Of a DNA stretch of 64,000 bases, positions 1 to 10,663 are shown in pieces. The position numbers and the translations under genes are program-made. The notes under the pieces are model-generated. The model was not told the origin of the DNA. It made no database searches and worked only from the letters and a program-made list of their open reading frames with translations. Position 1 is the first letter of the stretch. Each line of letters starts with the position of its first letter. Source of the DNA: Phorcus lineatus. Lineage: Eukaryota > Mollusca > Gastropoda > Trochida > Trochidae. The stretch is taken from positions 24,008,304-24,072,303 of the forward strand of contig OV121090.1 in assembly GCA_921293015.1 (NCBI GenBank), read 5' to 3'.

Positions 1-619
1 AGGAAAACTATGTTAGAAGACTTGCAAAAGACATGGCCAAGTCAGAAAATGCCTGCATACATCATTTAATCAAAGAAATGCAAAGTCGGTAATTTCCCTA
101 TTGCAGCAATGGTTAAGATCAAGTAGCAATTTCAAACGCTCATTAAATAAATTTTCAAAGGTAAATTCCACATAAAAAGCTATGTAGAAGATAGATAAAG
201 TTGTCAACTAACCTTTTCAATCGTTTTTACGGGCCGGCAGCGATTTAATCCGCCGAAATCGCCGTTTTCTGGGAGCTAACGCAAAGCGCGTCAGAGCTCT
301 CTTCTGTCTATGACGTTACTATGGCACACGTCTGTTACGTCACGACTTGACCCTTGAAACAATGAAAGGTCACGGTTCAGACTTTGGTCACCAAAATTTA
401 GCTAGAACGCTAACTATAGAGGGGTTAGCGATGTGAAAATGGTATCAAACGAAAGCTAATTTCACGGCGCATCTTTCCCGATTGCCATGACGGCGGATTT
501 GAGCCGTAGTTTGAACTTGTTCAATGTTTTTCTGCCAACATGGCTACATCCCATTAACATACAATTGCAACGTAGGTTAAACGTCGGACATGTCCGAAAT
601 ATGTATTTGAAGACATTAC

Positions 620-904
620 ATGAAGCAACTAAGTACCAGTCGGACAGTCGAAACTAACAGCACAGCTATACCCTTCGGCCAAAAAGCAATCAAAAAGTAC
701 TGTAACGCACGTGGGTTAATTCTGCCCCAAAATATATATTTAAAGTACGAAAATATACAAAAACGTTACAAAAACATAAGGAAAACTATGTTAGAAGACT
801 TGCAAAACACATGGCCAAGTCAGAAAATGCCTACATACATCGTTGAATTAAAGAAAGGCAAAGTCGATAATTTCCCTATTGCAGCAATGGTTAAGATCAA
901 GTAG
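620..904 (+). CDS. Small array-encoded open frame, 94 codons
   Basis: An open frame at the 3' side of a short unit, ending in a lysine-rich stretch before TAG. I recognise no domain. The same frame recurs, extended at its N-terminus, at 22556-22858. In most other units (for example 1970-2230) it is broken by a 1-bp deletion near the middle and by a stop in the equivalent of the ILE-VAL-GLU segment. It may be the fossil of a protein the repeat once carried, or may be open by chance. The ATG used here comes from the repeat junction (ACATGAAGCAAC) and is probably not the ancestral start. Function unknown. Confidence 0.3.
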   Translation: MKQLSTSRTVETNSTAIPFGQKAIKKYCNARGLILPQNIYLKYENIQKRYKNIRKTMLEDLQNTWPSQKMPTYIVELKKGKVDNFPIAAMVKIK

Positions 905-998
905 CTATTTCAAACGCTCATTAAATAAATTTTCAAAAGTAAATTCCACATAAAAAGCTATGTAGAAGTTAGATAAAGTTGTCAACTAACCTTTTCAA

Positions 999-3900
999 TC
1001 GTTTTTACGGGCCGGCAGCGATTTAATCCGCCGAAATCGCCGTTTTCTGGGAGCTAACGCAAAGCGCGTCAGAGCTCTCTTCTGTCTATGACGTTACTAT
1101 GGCACACGTTTGTTACGTCACGACTTGACCCTTGAAACAATGAAAGGTCACGGTTGAAGCTTTGGTCACCAAAATTTAGCTAGAACGCTTACTAGAGGGG
1201 TTAACGATGTGAAAATGGTATCAAACGAAAGCTAATTTCACGGCGCATCTTTCCCGATTGCCATGACGGCGGATTTGAGCCGTAGTTTGAACGGGAAGGG
1301 GCTGCAAAAACGGTATCATGTGAAAAGATGAGTAAACTCCAGAGTACGTGTATTTGTACTTGGATACAGTGTATAGCGACCAAATTAGGCCGCCTCTACT
1401 TTGAATATATATCTACACACTTTTCGCAAATGTATAGGCCACACAATTCCCTAAGAACCAAAAAGAAGCGACCCTAACTACTCGCAATTTCGTGTACAGC
1501 ACTGAAGGAACTTGTTCAATTTCTTCTGCTCAACGTTAAACACATACCCCACATGGCTACATCACATTAACATACAATTGCAACGTAGGTTAAACGTCGG
1601 ACATGTCCGAAATATGTATTTGAAGACATTACATGAAGCAACTAAGTGCCAGCCGGACAGTCGAAACTTGTTCAATTTCTTCTGCTCAACGTTAAACACA
1701 AACCCCACATGGCTACATCCAATTAACATACAATTGCAACGTAGGTTAAACGTCGGACATGTCCGAAATATGTATTTGAAGACATTACATGAAGCAACTA
1801 AGTGCCAGCCGGACAGTCGAAACTTGTTCAATTTCTTCTGCTCAACGTTAAACACAAACCCCACATGCATGGCTACATCCCATTAACATACAATTGCAAC
1901 GTAGGTTAAACGTCGGACATGTCCGAAATATGTATTTGAAGACATAACATGAAGCAATTGAGTGCCAGCCGGACAGCCGAAACTAACAGTACAGCTATAC
2001 CCTTCGGCCAAAAAGCAATCAAAAAGTACTGTAACGCACGTGCGTTAATTCTTTCCCAAATATGTATTTAAAGTACGAAAATATACAAAAACGTTACAAA
2101 AATATAAGGAAAACTATGTTAGAAGACTTGCAAAAGACATGGCCAAGTCAGAAAATGCCTGCATACATCATTTAATCAAAGAAATGCAAAGTCGGTAATT
2201 TCCCTATTGCAGCAATGGTTAAGATCAAGTAGCAATTTCAAACGCTCATTAAATAAATTTTCAAAGGTAAATTCCAAATAAAAAGCTATGTAGAAGTTAG
2301 ATAAAGTTGTCAACTAACCTTTTCAATCGTTTTTACGGGCCGGCAGCGATTTAATCCGCCGAAATCGCCGTTTTCTGGGAGCTAACGCAAAGCGCGTCAG
2401 AGCTCTCTTCTGTCTATGACGTTACTATGGCACACGTTTGTTACGTCACGACTTGACCCTTGAAACAATGAAAGGTCACGGTTGAAGCTTTGGTCACCAA
2501 AATTTAGCTAGAACGCTTACTAGAGGGGTTAACGATGTGAAAATGGTATCAAACGAAAGCTAATTTCACGGCGCATCTTTCCCGATTGCCATGACGGCGG
2601 ATTTGAGCCGTAGTTTGAACGGGAAGGGGCTGCAAAAACGGTATCATGTGAAAAGATGAGTAAACTCCAGAGTACGTGTATTTGTACTTGGATACAGTGT
2701 ATAGCGACCAAATTAGGCCGCCTCTACTTTGAATATATATCTACACACTTTTCGCAAATGTATAGGCCACACAATTCCCTAAGAACCAAAAAGAAGCGAC
2801 CCTAACTACTCGCAATTTCGTGTACAGCACTGAAGGAACTTGTTCAATTTCTTCTGCTCAACGTTAAACACATACCCCACATGGCTACATCACATTAACA
2901 TACAATTGCAACGTAGGTTAAACGTCGGACATGTCCGAAATATGTATTTGAAGACATTACATGAAGCAACTAAGTGCCAGCCGGACAGTCGAAACTTGTT
3001 CAATTTCTTCTGCTCAACGTTAAACACAAACCCCACATGGCTACATCCAATTAACATACAATTGCAACGTAGGTTAAACGTCGGACATGTCCGAAATATG
3101 TATTTGAAGACATTACATGAAGCAACTAAGTGCCAGCCGGACAGTCGAAACTTGTTCAATTTCTTCTGCTCAACGTTAAACACAAACCCCACATGCATGG
3201 CTACATCCCATTAACATACAATTGCAACGTAGGTTAAACGTCGGACATGTCCGAAATATGTATTTGAAGACATAACATGAAGCAATTGAGTGCCAGCCGG
3301 ACAGCCGAAACTAACAGTACAGCTATACCCTTCGGCCAAAAAGCAATCAAAAAGTACTGTAACGCACGTGCGTTAATTCTTTCCCAAATATGTATTTAAA
3401 GTACGAAAATATACAAAAACGTTACAAAAATATAAGGAAAACTATGTTAGAAGACTTGCAAAAGACATGGCCAAGTCAGAAAATGCCTGCATACATCATT
3501 TAATCAAAGAAATGCAAAGTCGGTAATTTCCCTATTGCAGCAATGGTTAAGATCAAGTAGCAATTTCAAACGCTCATTAAATAAATTTTCAAAGGTAAAT
3601 TCCAAATAAAAAGCTATGTAGAAGTTAGATAAAGTTGTCAACTAACCTTTTCAATCGTTTTTACGGGCCGGCAGCGATTTAATCCGCCGAAATCGCCGTT
3701 TTCTGGGAGCTAACGCAAAGCGCGTCAGAGCTCTCCTCTGTCTATGACGTTACTATGGCACACGTTTGTTACGTCACGACTTGACCCTTGAAACAATGAA
3801 AGGTCACGGTTGAAGCTTTGGTCACCAAAATTTAGCTAGAACGCTTACTAGAGGGGTTAACGATGTGAAAATGGTATCAAACGAAAGCTAATTTCACGGC

Positions 3901-6310
3901 GCATCTTTCCCGATTGCCATGACGGCGGATTTGAGCCGTAGTTTGAACGGGAAGGGGCTGCAAAAACGGTATCATGTGAAAAGATGAGTAAACTCCAGAG
4001 TACGTGTATTTGTACTTGGATACAGTGTATAGCGACCAAATTAGGCCGCCTCTACTTTGAATATATATCTACACACTTTTCGCAAATGTATAGGCCACAC
4101 AATTCCCTAAGAACCAAAAAGAAGCGACCCTAACTACTCGCAATTTCGTGTACAGCACTGAAGGAACTTGTTCAATTTCTTCTGCTCAACGTTAAACACA
4201 TACCCCACATGGCTACATCACATTAACATACAATTGCAACGTAGGTTAAACGTCGGACATGTCCGAAATATGTATTTGAAGACATTACATGAAGCAACTA
4301 AGTGCCAGCCGGACAGTCGAAACTTGTTCAATTTCTTCTGCTCAACGTTAAACACAAACCCCACATGGCTACATCCAATTAACATACAATTGCAACGTAG
4401 GTTAAACGTCGGACATGTCCGAAATATGTATTTGAAGACATTACATGAAGCAACTAAGTGCCAGCCGGACAGTCGAAACTTGTTCAATTTCTTCTGCTCA
4501 ACGTTAAACACAAACCCCACATGCATGGCTACATCCCATTAACATACAATTGCAACGTAGGTTAAACGTCGGACATGTCCGAAATATGTATTTGAAGACA
4601 TAACATGAAGCAATTGAGTGCCAGCCGGACAGCCGAAACTAACAGTACAGCTATACCCTTCGGCCAAAAAGCAATCAAAAAGTACTGTAACGCACGTGCG
4701 TTAATTCTTTCCCAAATATGTATTTAAAGTACGAAAATATACAAAAACGTTACAAAAATATAAGGAAAACTATGTTAGAAGACTTGCAAAAGACATGGCC
4801 AAGTCAGAAAATGCCTGCATACATCATTTAATCAAAGAAATGCAAAGTCGGTAATTTCCCTATTGCAGCAATGGTTAAGATCAAGTAGCAATTTCAAACG
4901 CTCATTAAATAAATTTTCAAAGGTAAATTCCAAATAAAAAGCTATGTAGAAGTTAGATAAAGTTGTCAACTAACCTTTTCAATCGTTTTTACGGGCCGGC
5001 AGCGCTTTAATCCGCCGAAATCGCCGTTTTCTGGGAGCTAACGCAAAGCGCGTCAGAGCTCTCTTCTGTCTATGACGTTACTATGGCACACGTCTGTTAC
5101 GTCACGACTTGACCCTTGAAACAATGAAAGGTCACGGTTCAGACTTTGGTCACCAAAATTTAGCTAGAACGCTTACTAGAGGGGTTAACGATGTGAAAAT
5201 GGTATCAAACGAAAGCTAATTTCACGGCGCATCTTTCCCGATTGCCATGACGGCGGATTTGAGCCGTAGTTTGAACGGGAAGGGGCTGCAAAAACGGTAT
5301 CATGTGAAAAGATGAGTAAACTCCAGAGTACGTGTATTTGTACTTGGATACAGTGTATAGCGACCAAATTAGGCCGCCTCTACTTTGAATATATATCTAC
5401 ACACTTTTCGCAAATGTATAGGCCACACAATTCCCTAAGAACCAAAACGAAGCGACCCTAACTACTCGCAATTTCGTGTACAGCACTGAAGGAACTTGTT
5501 CAATTTCTTCTGCTCAACGTTAAACACATACCCCACATGGCTACATCACATTAACATACAATTGCAACGTAGGTTAAACGTCGGACATGTCCGAAATATG
5601 TATTTGAAGACATTACATGAAGCAACTAAGTGCCAGCCGGACAGTCGAAACTTGTTCAATTTCTTCTGCTCAACGTTAAACACAAACCCCACATGGCTAC
5701 ATCCAATTAACATACAATTGCAACGTAGGTTAAACGTCGGACATGTCCGAAATATGTATTTGAAGACATTACATGAAGCAACTAAGTGCCAGCCGGACAG
5801 TCGAAACTTGTTCAATTTCTTCTGCTCAACGTTAAACACAAACCCCACATGCATGGCTACATCCCATTAACATACAATTGCAACGTAGGTTAAACGTCGG
5901 ACATGTCCGAAATATGTATTTGAAGACATAACATGAAGCAATTGAGTGCCAGCCGGACAGCCGAAACTAACAGTACAGCTATACCCTTCGGCCAAAAAGC
6001 AATCAAAAAGTACTGTAACGCACGTGCGTTAATTCTTTCCCAAATATGTATTTAAAGTACGAAAATATACAAAAACGTTACAAAAATATAAGGAAAACTA
6101 TGTTAGAAGACTTGCAAAAGACATGGCCAAGTCAGAAAATGCCTGCATACATCATTTAATCAAAGAAATGCAAAGTCGGTAATTTCCCTATTGCAGCAAT
6201 GGTTAAGATCAAGTAGCAATTTCAAACGCTCATTAAATAAATTTTCAAAGGTAAATTCCACATAAAAAGCTATGTAGAAGATAGATAAAGTTGTCAACTA
6301 ACCTTTTCAA
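999..6310 (+). repeat. Four near-identical 1328-bp long units
   Basis: Four consecutive units of exactly 1328 bp. They differ only sporadically, for example T to C at 3736. The last unit (from 4983) carries marker variants also seen in the short and right-hand units, such as GCGCTTTAA instead of GCGATTTAA. This implies recent amplification with exchange between units. The 60-, 102- and 124-residue frames repeated in every copy exist because the units are copies of each other, and I do not treat them as genes. Confidence 0.9.
1511..1984 (+). repeat. 156-bp sub-repeat, three copies (representative unit)
   Basis: CTTGTTCAATTTCTTCTGC starts at 1511, 1667 and 1823, a period of 156 bp; the third copy has a 4-bp ATGC insertion. 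Each copy contains the perfect 12-bp palindrome CGGACATGTCCG. The same triplet recurs in the next three units. Two copies occur near 7600, 18175, 23465 and 24633, and one copy near 8774. The copy number accounts for the 1328, 1172 and ~1016-bp unit lengths. Confidence 0.9.
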
Positions 6311-9198
6311 TCGTTTTTACGGGCCGGCAGCGATTTAATCCGCCGAAATCGCCGTTTTCTGGGAGCTAACGCAAAGCGCGTCAGAGCTCTCTTCTGTCTA
6401 TGACGTTACTATGGCACACGTCTGTTACGTCACGACTTGACCCTTGAAACAATGAAAGGTCACGGTTCAGACTTTGGTCATCAAAATTTAGCTAGAACGC
6501 TAACTATAGAGGGGTTAGCGATGTGAAAATGGTATCAAACGAAAGCTAATTTCACGGCGCATCTTTCCCGATTGCCATGACGGCGGATTTGAGCCGTAGT
6601 TTGAACTTGTTCAATTTCTTCTGCCAACATGGCTACATCCCATTAACATACAATTGCAACGTAGGTTAAACGTCGGACATGTCCGAAATATGTATTTGAA
6701 GACATTACATGAAGCAACTAAGTGCCAGCCGGACAGTCGAAACTAACAGTGCAGCTTATACCCTTCGGCCAAAAAGCAATTAAAAAGTACTGAAACGCAC
6801 GTGGATTAATTCTGCCCCCGAAATGTATTTAATGTACGAAAATATTTACAAACTTTACAAAAACGTAAGGAATACTGTGTTGGAAGACTTGCAAAGCACA
6901 TGGCCATGTCAGAAAATTCCTACATACATCGTGGAATTAAAGAAACGCAAAGTCGGTAACTTCCCTATTGCAGCAATGGTTAAGATCAAGTAGCTATTTC
7001 AAACGCTCATTAAATAAATTTTCAAAAGTAAATTCCACATTAAAAGCTATGTAGCAGTTAGATAAAGTTGTTAACTAACCTTTTCAATCGTTTTTACGGG
7101 CCGGCAGCGCTTTAATCCGCCGAAATCGCCGTTTTCTGGGAGCTAACGCAAAGCGCGTCAGAGCTCTCTTCTGTCTATGACGTTACTATGGCACACGTCT
7201 GTTACGTCACGACTTGACCCTTGAAACAATGAAAGGTCACGGTTGAAGCTTTGGTCAACAAAATTTAGCTAGAACGCTTACTAGAGGGGTTAACGATGTG
7301 AAAATGGTATCAAACGAAAGCTAATTTCACGGCGCATCTTTCCCGATTGCCATGACGGCGGATTTGAGCCGTAGTTTGAACGGGAAGGGGCTGCAAAAAC
7401 GGTATCATGTGAAAAGATGAGTAAACTCCAGAGTACGTGTATTTGTTCTTGGATACAGTGTATAGCGACCAAATTAGGCCGCCTCTACTTTGAAAATATA
7501 TCTACACACTTTTCGCAAATGTATAGGCCACACAATTCCCTAAGAACCAAAAAGAAGCGACCCTAACTACTCGCAATTTCGTGTACAGCACTGAAGGAAC
7601 TTGTTCAATTTCTTCTGCTCAACGTTAAACACATACCCCACATGGCTACATCACATTAACATACAATTGCAACGTAGGTTAAACGTCGGACATGTCCGAA
7701 ATATGTATTTGAAGACATTACATGAAGCAACTAAGTGCCAGCCGGACAGTCGAAACTTGTTCAATTTCTTCTGCTCAACATTAAACACAAACCCCACATG
7801 CATGGCTACATCCCATTAACATACAATTGCAACGTAGGTTAAACGTCGGACATGTCCGAAATATGTATTTGAAGACATAACATGAAGCAATTGAGTGCCA
7901 GCCGGACAGCCGAAACTAACAGTACAGCTATACCCTTCGGCCAAAAAGCAATCAAAAAGTACTGTAACGCACGTGGGTTAATTCTTTCCCAAATATGTAT
8001 TTAAAGTACGAAAATATACAAAAACGTTACAAAAACATAAGGAAAACTATGTTAGAAGACTTGCAAAAGACATGGCCAAGTCAGAAAATGCCTGCATACA
8101 TCATTTAATCAAAGAAACGCAAAGTCGGTAATTTCCCTATTGCAGCAATGGTTAAGATCAAGTAGCAATTTCAAACGCTCATTAAATAAATTTTCAAAGG
8201 TACATTCCACATAAAAAGCTATGTAGAAGTTAGATAAAGTTGTCAACTGACTTTTTCAATCGTTTTTACGGGCCGGCAGCGATTTAATCCGCCGAAATCG
8301 CCGTTTTCTGGGAGCTAACGCAAAGCGCGTCAGAGCTCTCTTCTGTCTATGACGTTACTATGGCACACGTCTGTTACGTCACGACTTGACCCTTGAAACA
8401 ATGAAAGGTCACGGTTCAGACTTTGGTCACCAAAATTTAGCTAGAGCGCTAACTATAGAGGGGTTAGCAATGTGAAAATGGTATCAAACGAAAGCTAATT
8501 TCACGGCGCATCTTTCCCGATTGCCATGACGGCGGATTTGAGCCGTAGTTTGAACGGGAAGGGGCTGCAAAAACGGTATCATGTGAAAAGATGAGTAAAC
8601 TCCAGAGTACGTGTATTTGTACTTGGATACAGTGTATAGCGACCAAATTAGGCCGCCTCTACTTTGAAAATATATCTACACACTTTTCGCAAATGTATAG
8701 GCCACACAATTCCCTAAGAACCAAAAAGAAGCGACCCTAACTACTCGCAATTTCGTGTACAGCACTGAAGGAACTTGTTCAATTTCTTCTGCTCAACGTT
8801 AAACACATACCCCACATGGCTACATCACATTAACATACAATTGCAACGTAGGTTAAACGTCGGACATGTCCGAAATATGTATTTGAAGACATAACATGAA
8901 GCAATTGAGTGCCAGCCGGACAGCCGAAACTAACAGTACAGCTATACCCTTCGGCCAAAAAGCAATTAAAAAGTACTGAAACGCACGTGGATTAATTCTG
9001 CCCCCGAAATGTATTTAATGTACGAAAATATTCACAAACTTTACAAAAACGTAAGGAATACTGTGTTGGAAGACTTGCAAAGCACATGGCCATGTCAGAA
9101 AATTCCTACATACATCGTGGAATTAAAGAAACGCAAAGTCGGTAATTTCCCTATTGCAGCAATGGTTAAGATCAAGTAGCTATTTCAAACGCTCATTA

Positions 9199-9203
9199 AA
9201 TAA
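9199..9203. repeat. 5-bp target site duplication AATAA, left
   Basis: AATAA immediately precedes the TGTCATG start of the 5' LTR. The same five bases follow the 3' LTR at 17582-17586. Uninterrupted array units read CATTAAATAAATTTTC at this point, which confirms the empty site. BEL/Pao elements usually make 4-6-bp duplications. Confidence 0.92.
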
Positions 9204-9314
9204 TGTCATGTCACAACTATTATATTTTGTGGTTTCCGTAATTCTTTTATGGCCTCTTCTTTTTATTCGGAATTTAGAGTAACTTCCCTTTGCCTTTTCC
9301 CAGAATTCAATTTT

Positions 9315-9912
9315 CATCCTCCAAACAGGGATGTGCGCATGTCAAGCCAAGGCTTACACATCCCTGCCGTTATGAGTTTGACCTTGACCCATGGCGAGCT
9401 CGATGCAGCGTTCGATTACCTTCATCCAACGGATGTAAACAATATGGCGGATCGAATATGCCTAACGTAACGCCGCGGGATTCACTTGAATGAATTTGTG
9501 CTTGTAGTTTCAGTGATCAAATGGATGTAATAGCACTGGTTAAGATTACATGAGAAATTATCCCAATGTTTTCATGATTCCATTATAAATATAACCTACA
9601 CATTAATTTGTTGATAAGAAAACCGAAGAACCACTTGACAACAGACTTCTTACGCTCAAAGATGTAACACTCCCCTTATAATTACAATGTCTTTATTAAT
9701 ATCAGCCCAATATATCACTTTAATCTATTTAATTTTTAATAACATTCATTGCCGAAAAGAATTTCAAAAAGATATCGTTACACCTTTCCTTTTACACATC
9801 CTCAAAAGTTTCTGCTAAATTTTAGCAGGCGGAGGAAATCCTTTGTGGCAGGGGTCTGTAAGCACTACGAAGGCGGAAGTCCGAGGTGCGCAGACCGCCT
9901 GCGTGGAGGATG
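9315..9912. mobile_element. 598-bp non-autonomous inverted-repeat transposon
   Basis: The element is absent from the 3' LTR, whose empty site is 16852-16860. It begins CATCCTCCAAACAGG and ends CCTGCGTGGAGGATG, imperfect terminal inverted repeats with 13 of 15 bases matching. TTCAATTTT is present on both sides (9306-9314 and 9913-9921), a 9-bp target duplication. Inside the ends are further inverted pairs: CAGGGATGTG (9326) with CACATCCCTG (9357), CTGCTAAATTTTAGCAG (9812), and GCAGGCGG (9825) with CCGCCTGC (9895). No transposase is encoded. A 9-bp duplication fits Mutator-like, Merlin or Rehavkus elements; the superfamily is not settled. Confidence 0.85.
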
Positions 9913-10591
9913 TTCAATTTTTAGAGTTACCTCCCTTTTCGTATTGCTTGGAATTTTAAATGGACGCCATTTTCCTTCAAGCGGCTCCGTTCCGCACAAA
10001 AAGGATAAACACACCACCATAAAGTACATATTGTTTCCCAAATTAATGAATATATAATTCTATCATCTAAAAGCACATTTCTATCAGGTTTTAAGTGTAA
10101 GTTGGACTAAATCATTGATATTTTTTCATATTCTCACTTTTCCCGCCTTGTTTTGCTCAGTATTGCAATTTTTATATTGAAGGTATTTTTGCATATTATG
10201 CATATTTCCAGTTGTAAATAAGCCTCCTTTCCATGTACATTTGTTTCTTTATGTATCTATAATTATATCTAATGAAAGTAGGATTAAATCAATTCATGTG
10301 TAATTTTATCAGTAATGTGTTTATCGGCAAAAGCCCAACTGTTCACCTTTTACGTACGCTTCGATCACTATCAGTGTTGTTGTTCTAGGCTTTATCGGTG
10401 CTATATTTCAATCAGGTTTCAGTGTTTTCACACAACAGTATTATTCTGCGTGTCAGTAATATTTTATGCTTCTAAACAAAGCTATTTCCACACATCAGTA
10501 ATTTTCCATGTATCAGTATTATTTTATGGTGCTATTCAAAAGCTTATTGTGAATTTTTGTACATTGCAGATCTTCACCGCACGTCAGTGTG

Positions 10592-10597
10592 AATAAA
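10592..10597 (+). promoter_or_regulatory. LTR polyadenylation signal, 5' copy
   Basis: AATAAA about 50 bp before the end of the 5' LTR, identical in position to the functional copy at 17528-17533 in the 3' LTR. Confidence 0.55.
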
Positions 10598-10663
10598 ATT
10601 ATGACCAGTTCATAATGCTGTTATGTTTCAATGCTTAACAGTACAGTGAAGATTTTATGAACC

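Larger units (their letters stand above)
1..9203 (+). repeat. Tandem array of 0.78-1.33 kb units, left block
   Basis: Directly visible head-to-tail repetition. The anchor TCGTTTTTACGGGCC recurs at about 221, 999, 2327, 3655, 4983, 6311, 7088 and 8260, giving spacings of 778, 1328 (four times), 777 and 1172 bp. Each unit carries, in order, a decayed or intact ~95-codon frame, the anchor, a conserved ~300-bp segment, an optional ~220-bp block (GGGAAGGGGCTGC to CTGAAGGAA), and one to three 156-bp sub-repeats. Short units at about 221-998 and 6311-7087 lack the optional block and have a single sub-repeat. The array runs off the left edge. A unit with internal ~156-bp core repeats recalls bivalve pearl/HINE (Helentron-associated) elements; that assignment is inference, because no Helitron terminus could be fixed. 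Confidence 0.9.
9204..10645 (+). repeat. 5' LTR (carrying a nested 607-bp insertion)
   Basis: It matches the 3' LTR from TGTCATGTCAC to AGTACA. It is 1442 bp long against 832 bp because a 598-bp transposon plus its 9-bp duplication lies inside it; the other 3 bp are one extra GTT. An AATAAA signal is at 10592-10597 near the 3' end. The R/U5-like half holds many spaced TCAGT/TCAGG motifs between about 10310 and 10590. Confidence 0.93.

Noticed and set aside
1201..8646. Repeated 60-, 102- and 124-residue frames in the array
   Set aside because: They recur because the units are near-identical copies, overlap on opposite strands, shorten with the 156-bp copy number and have no recognisable domain.
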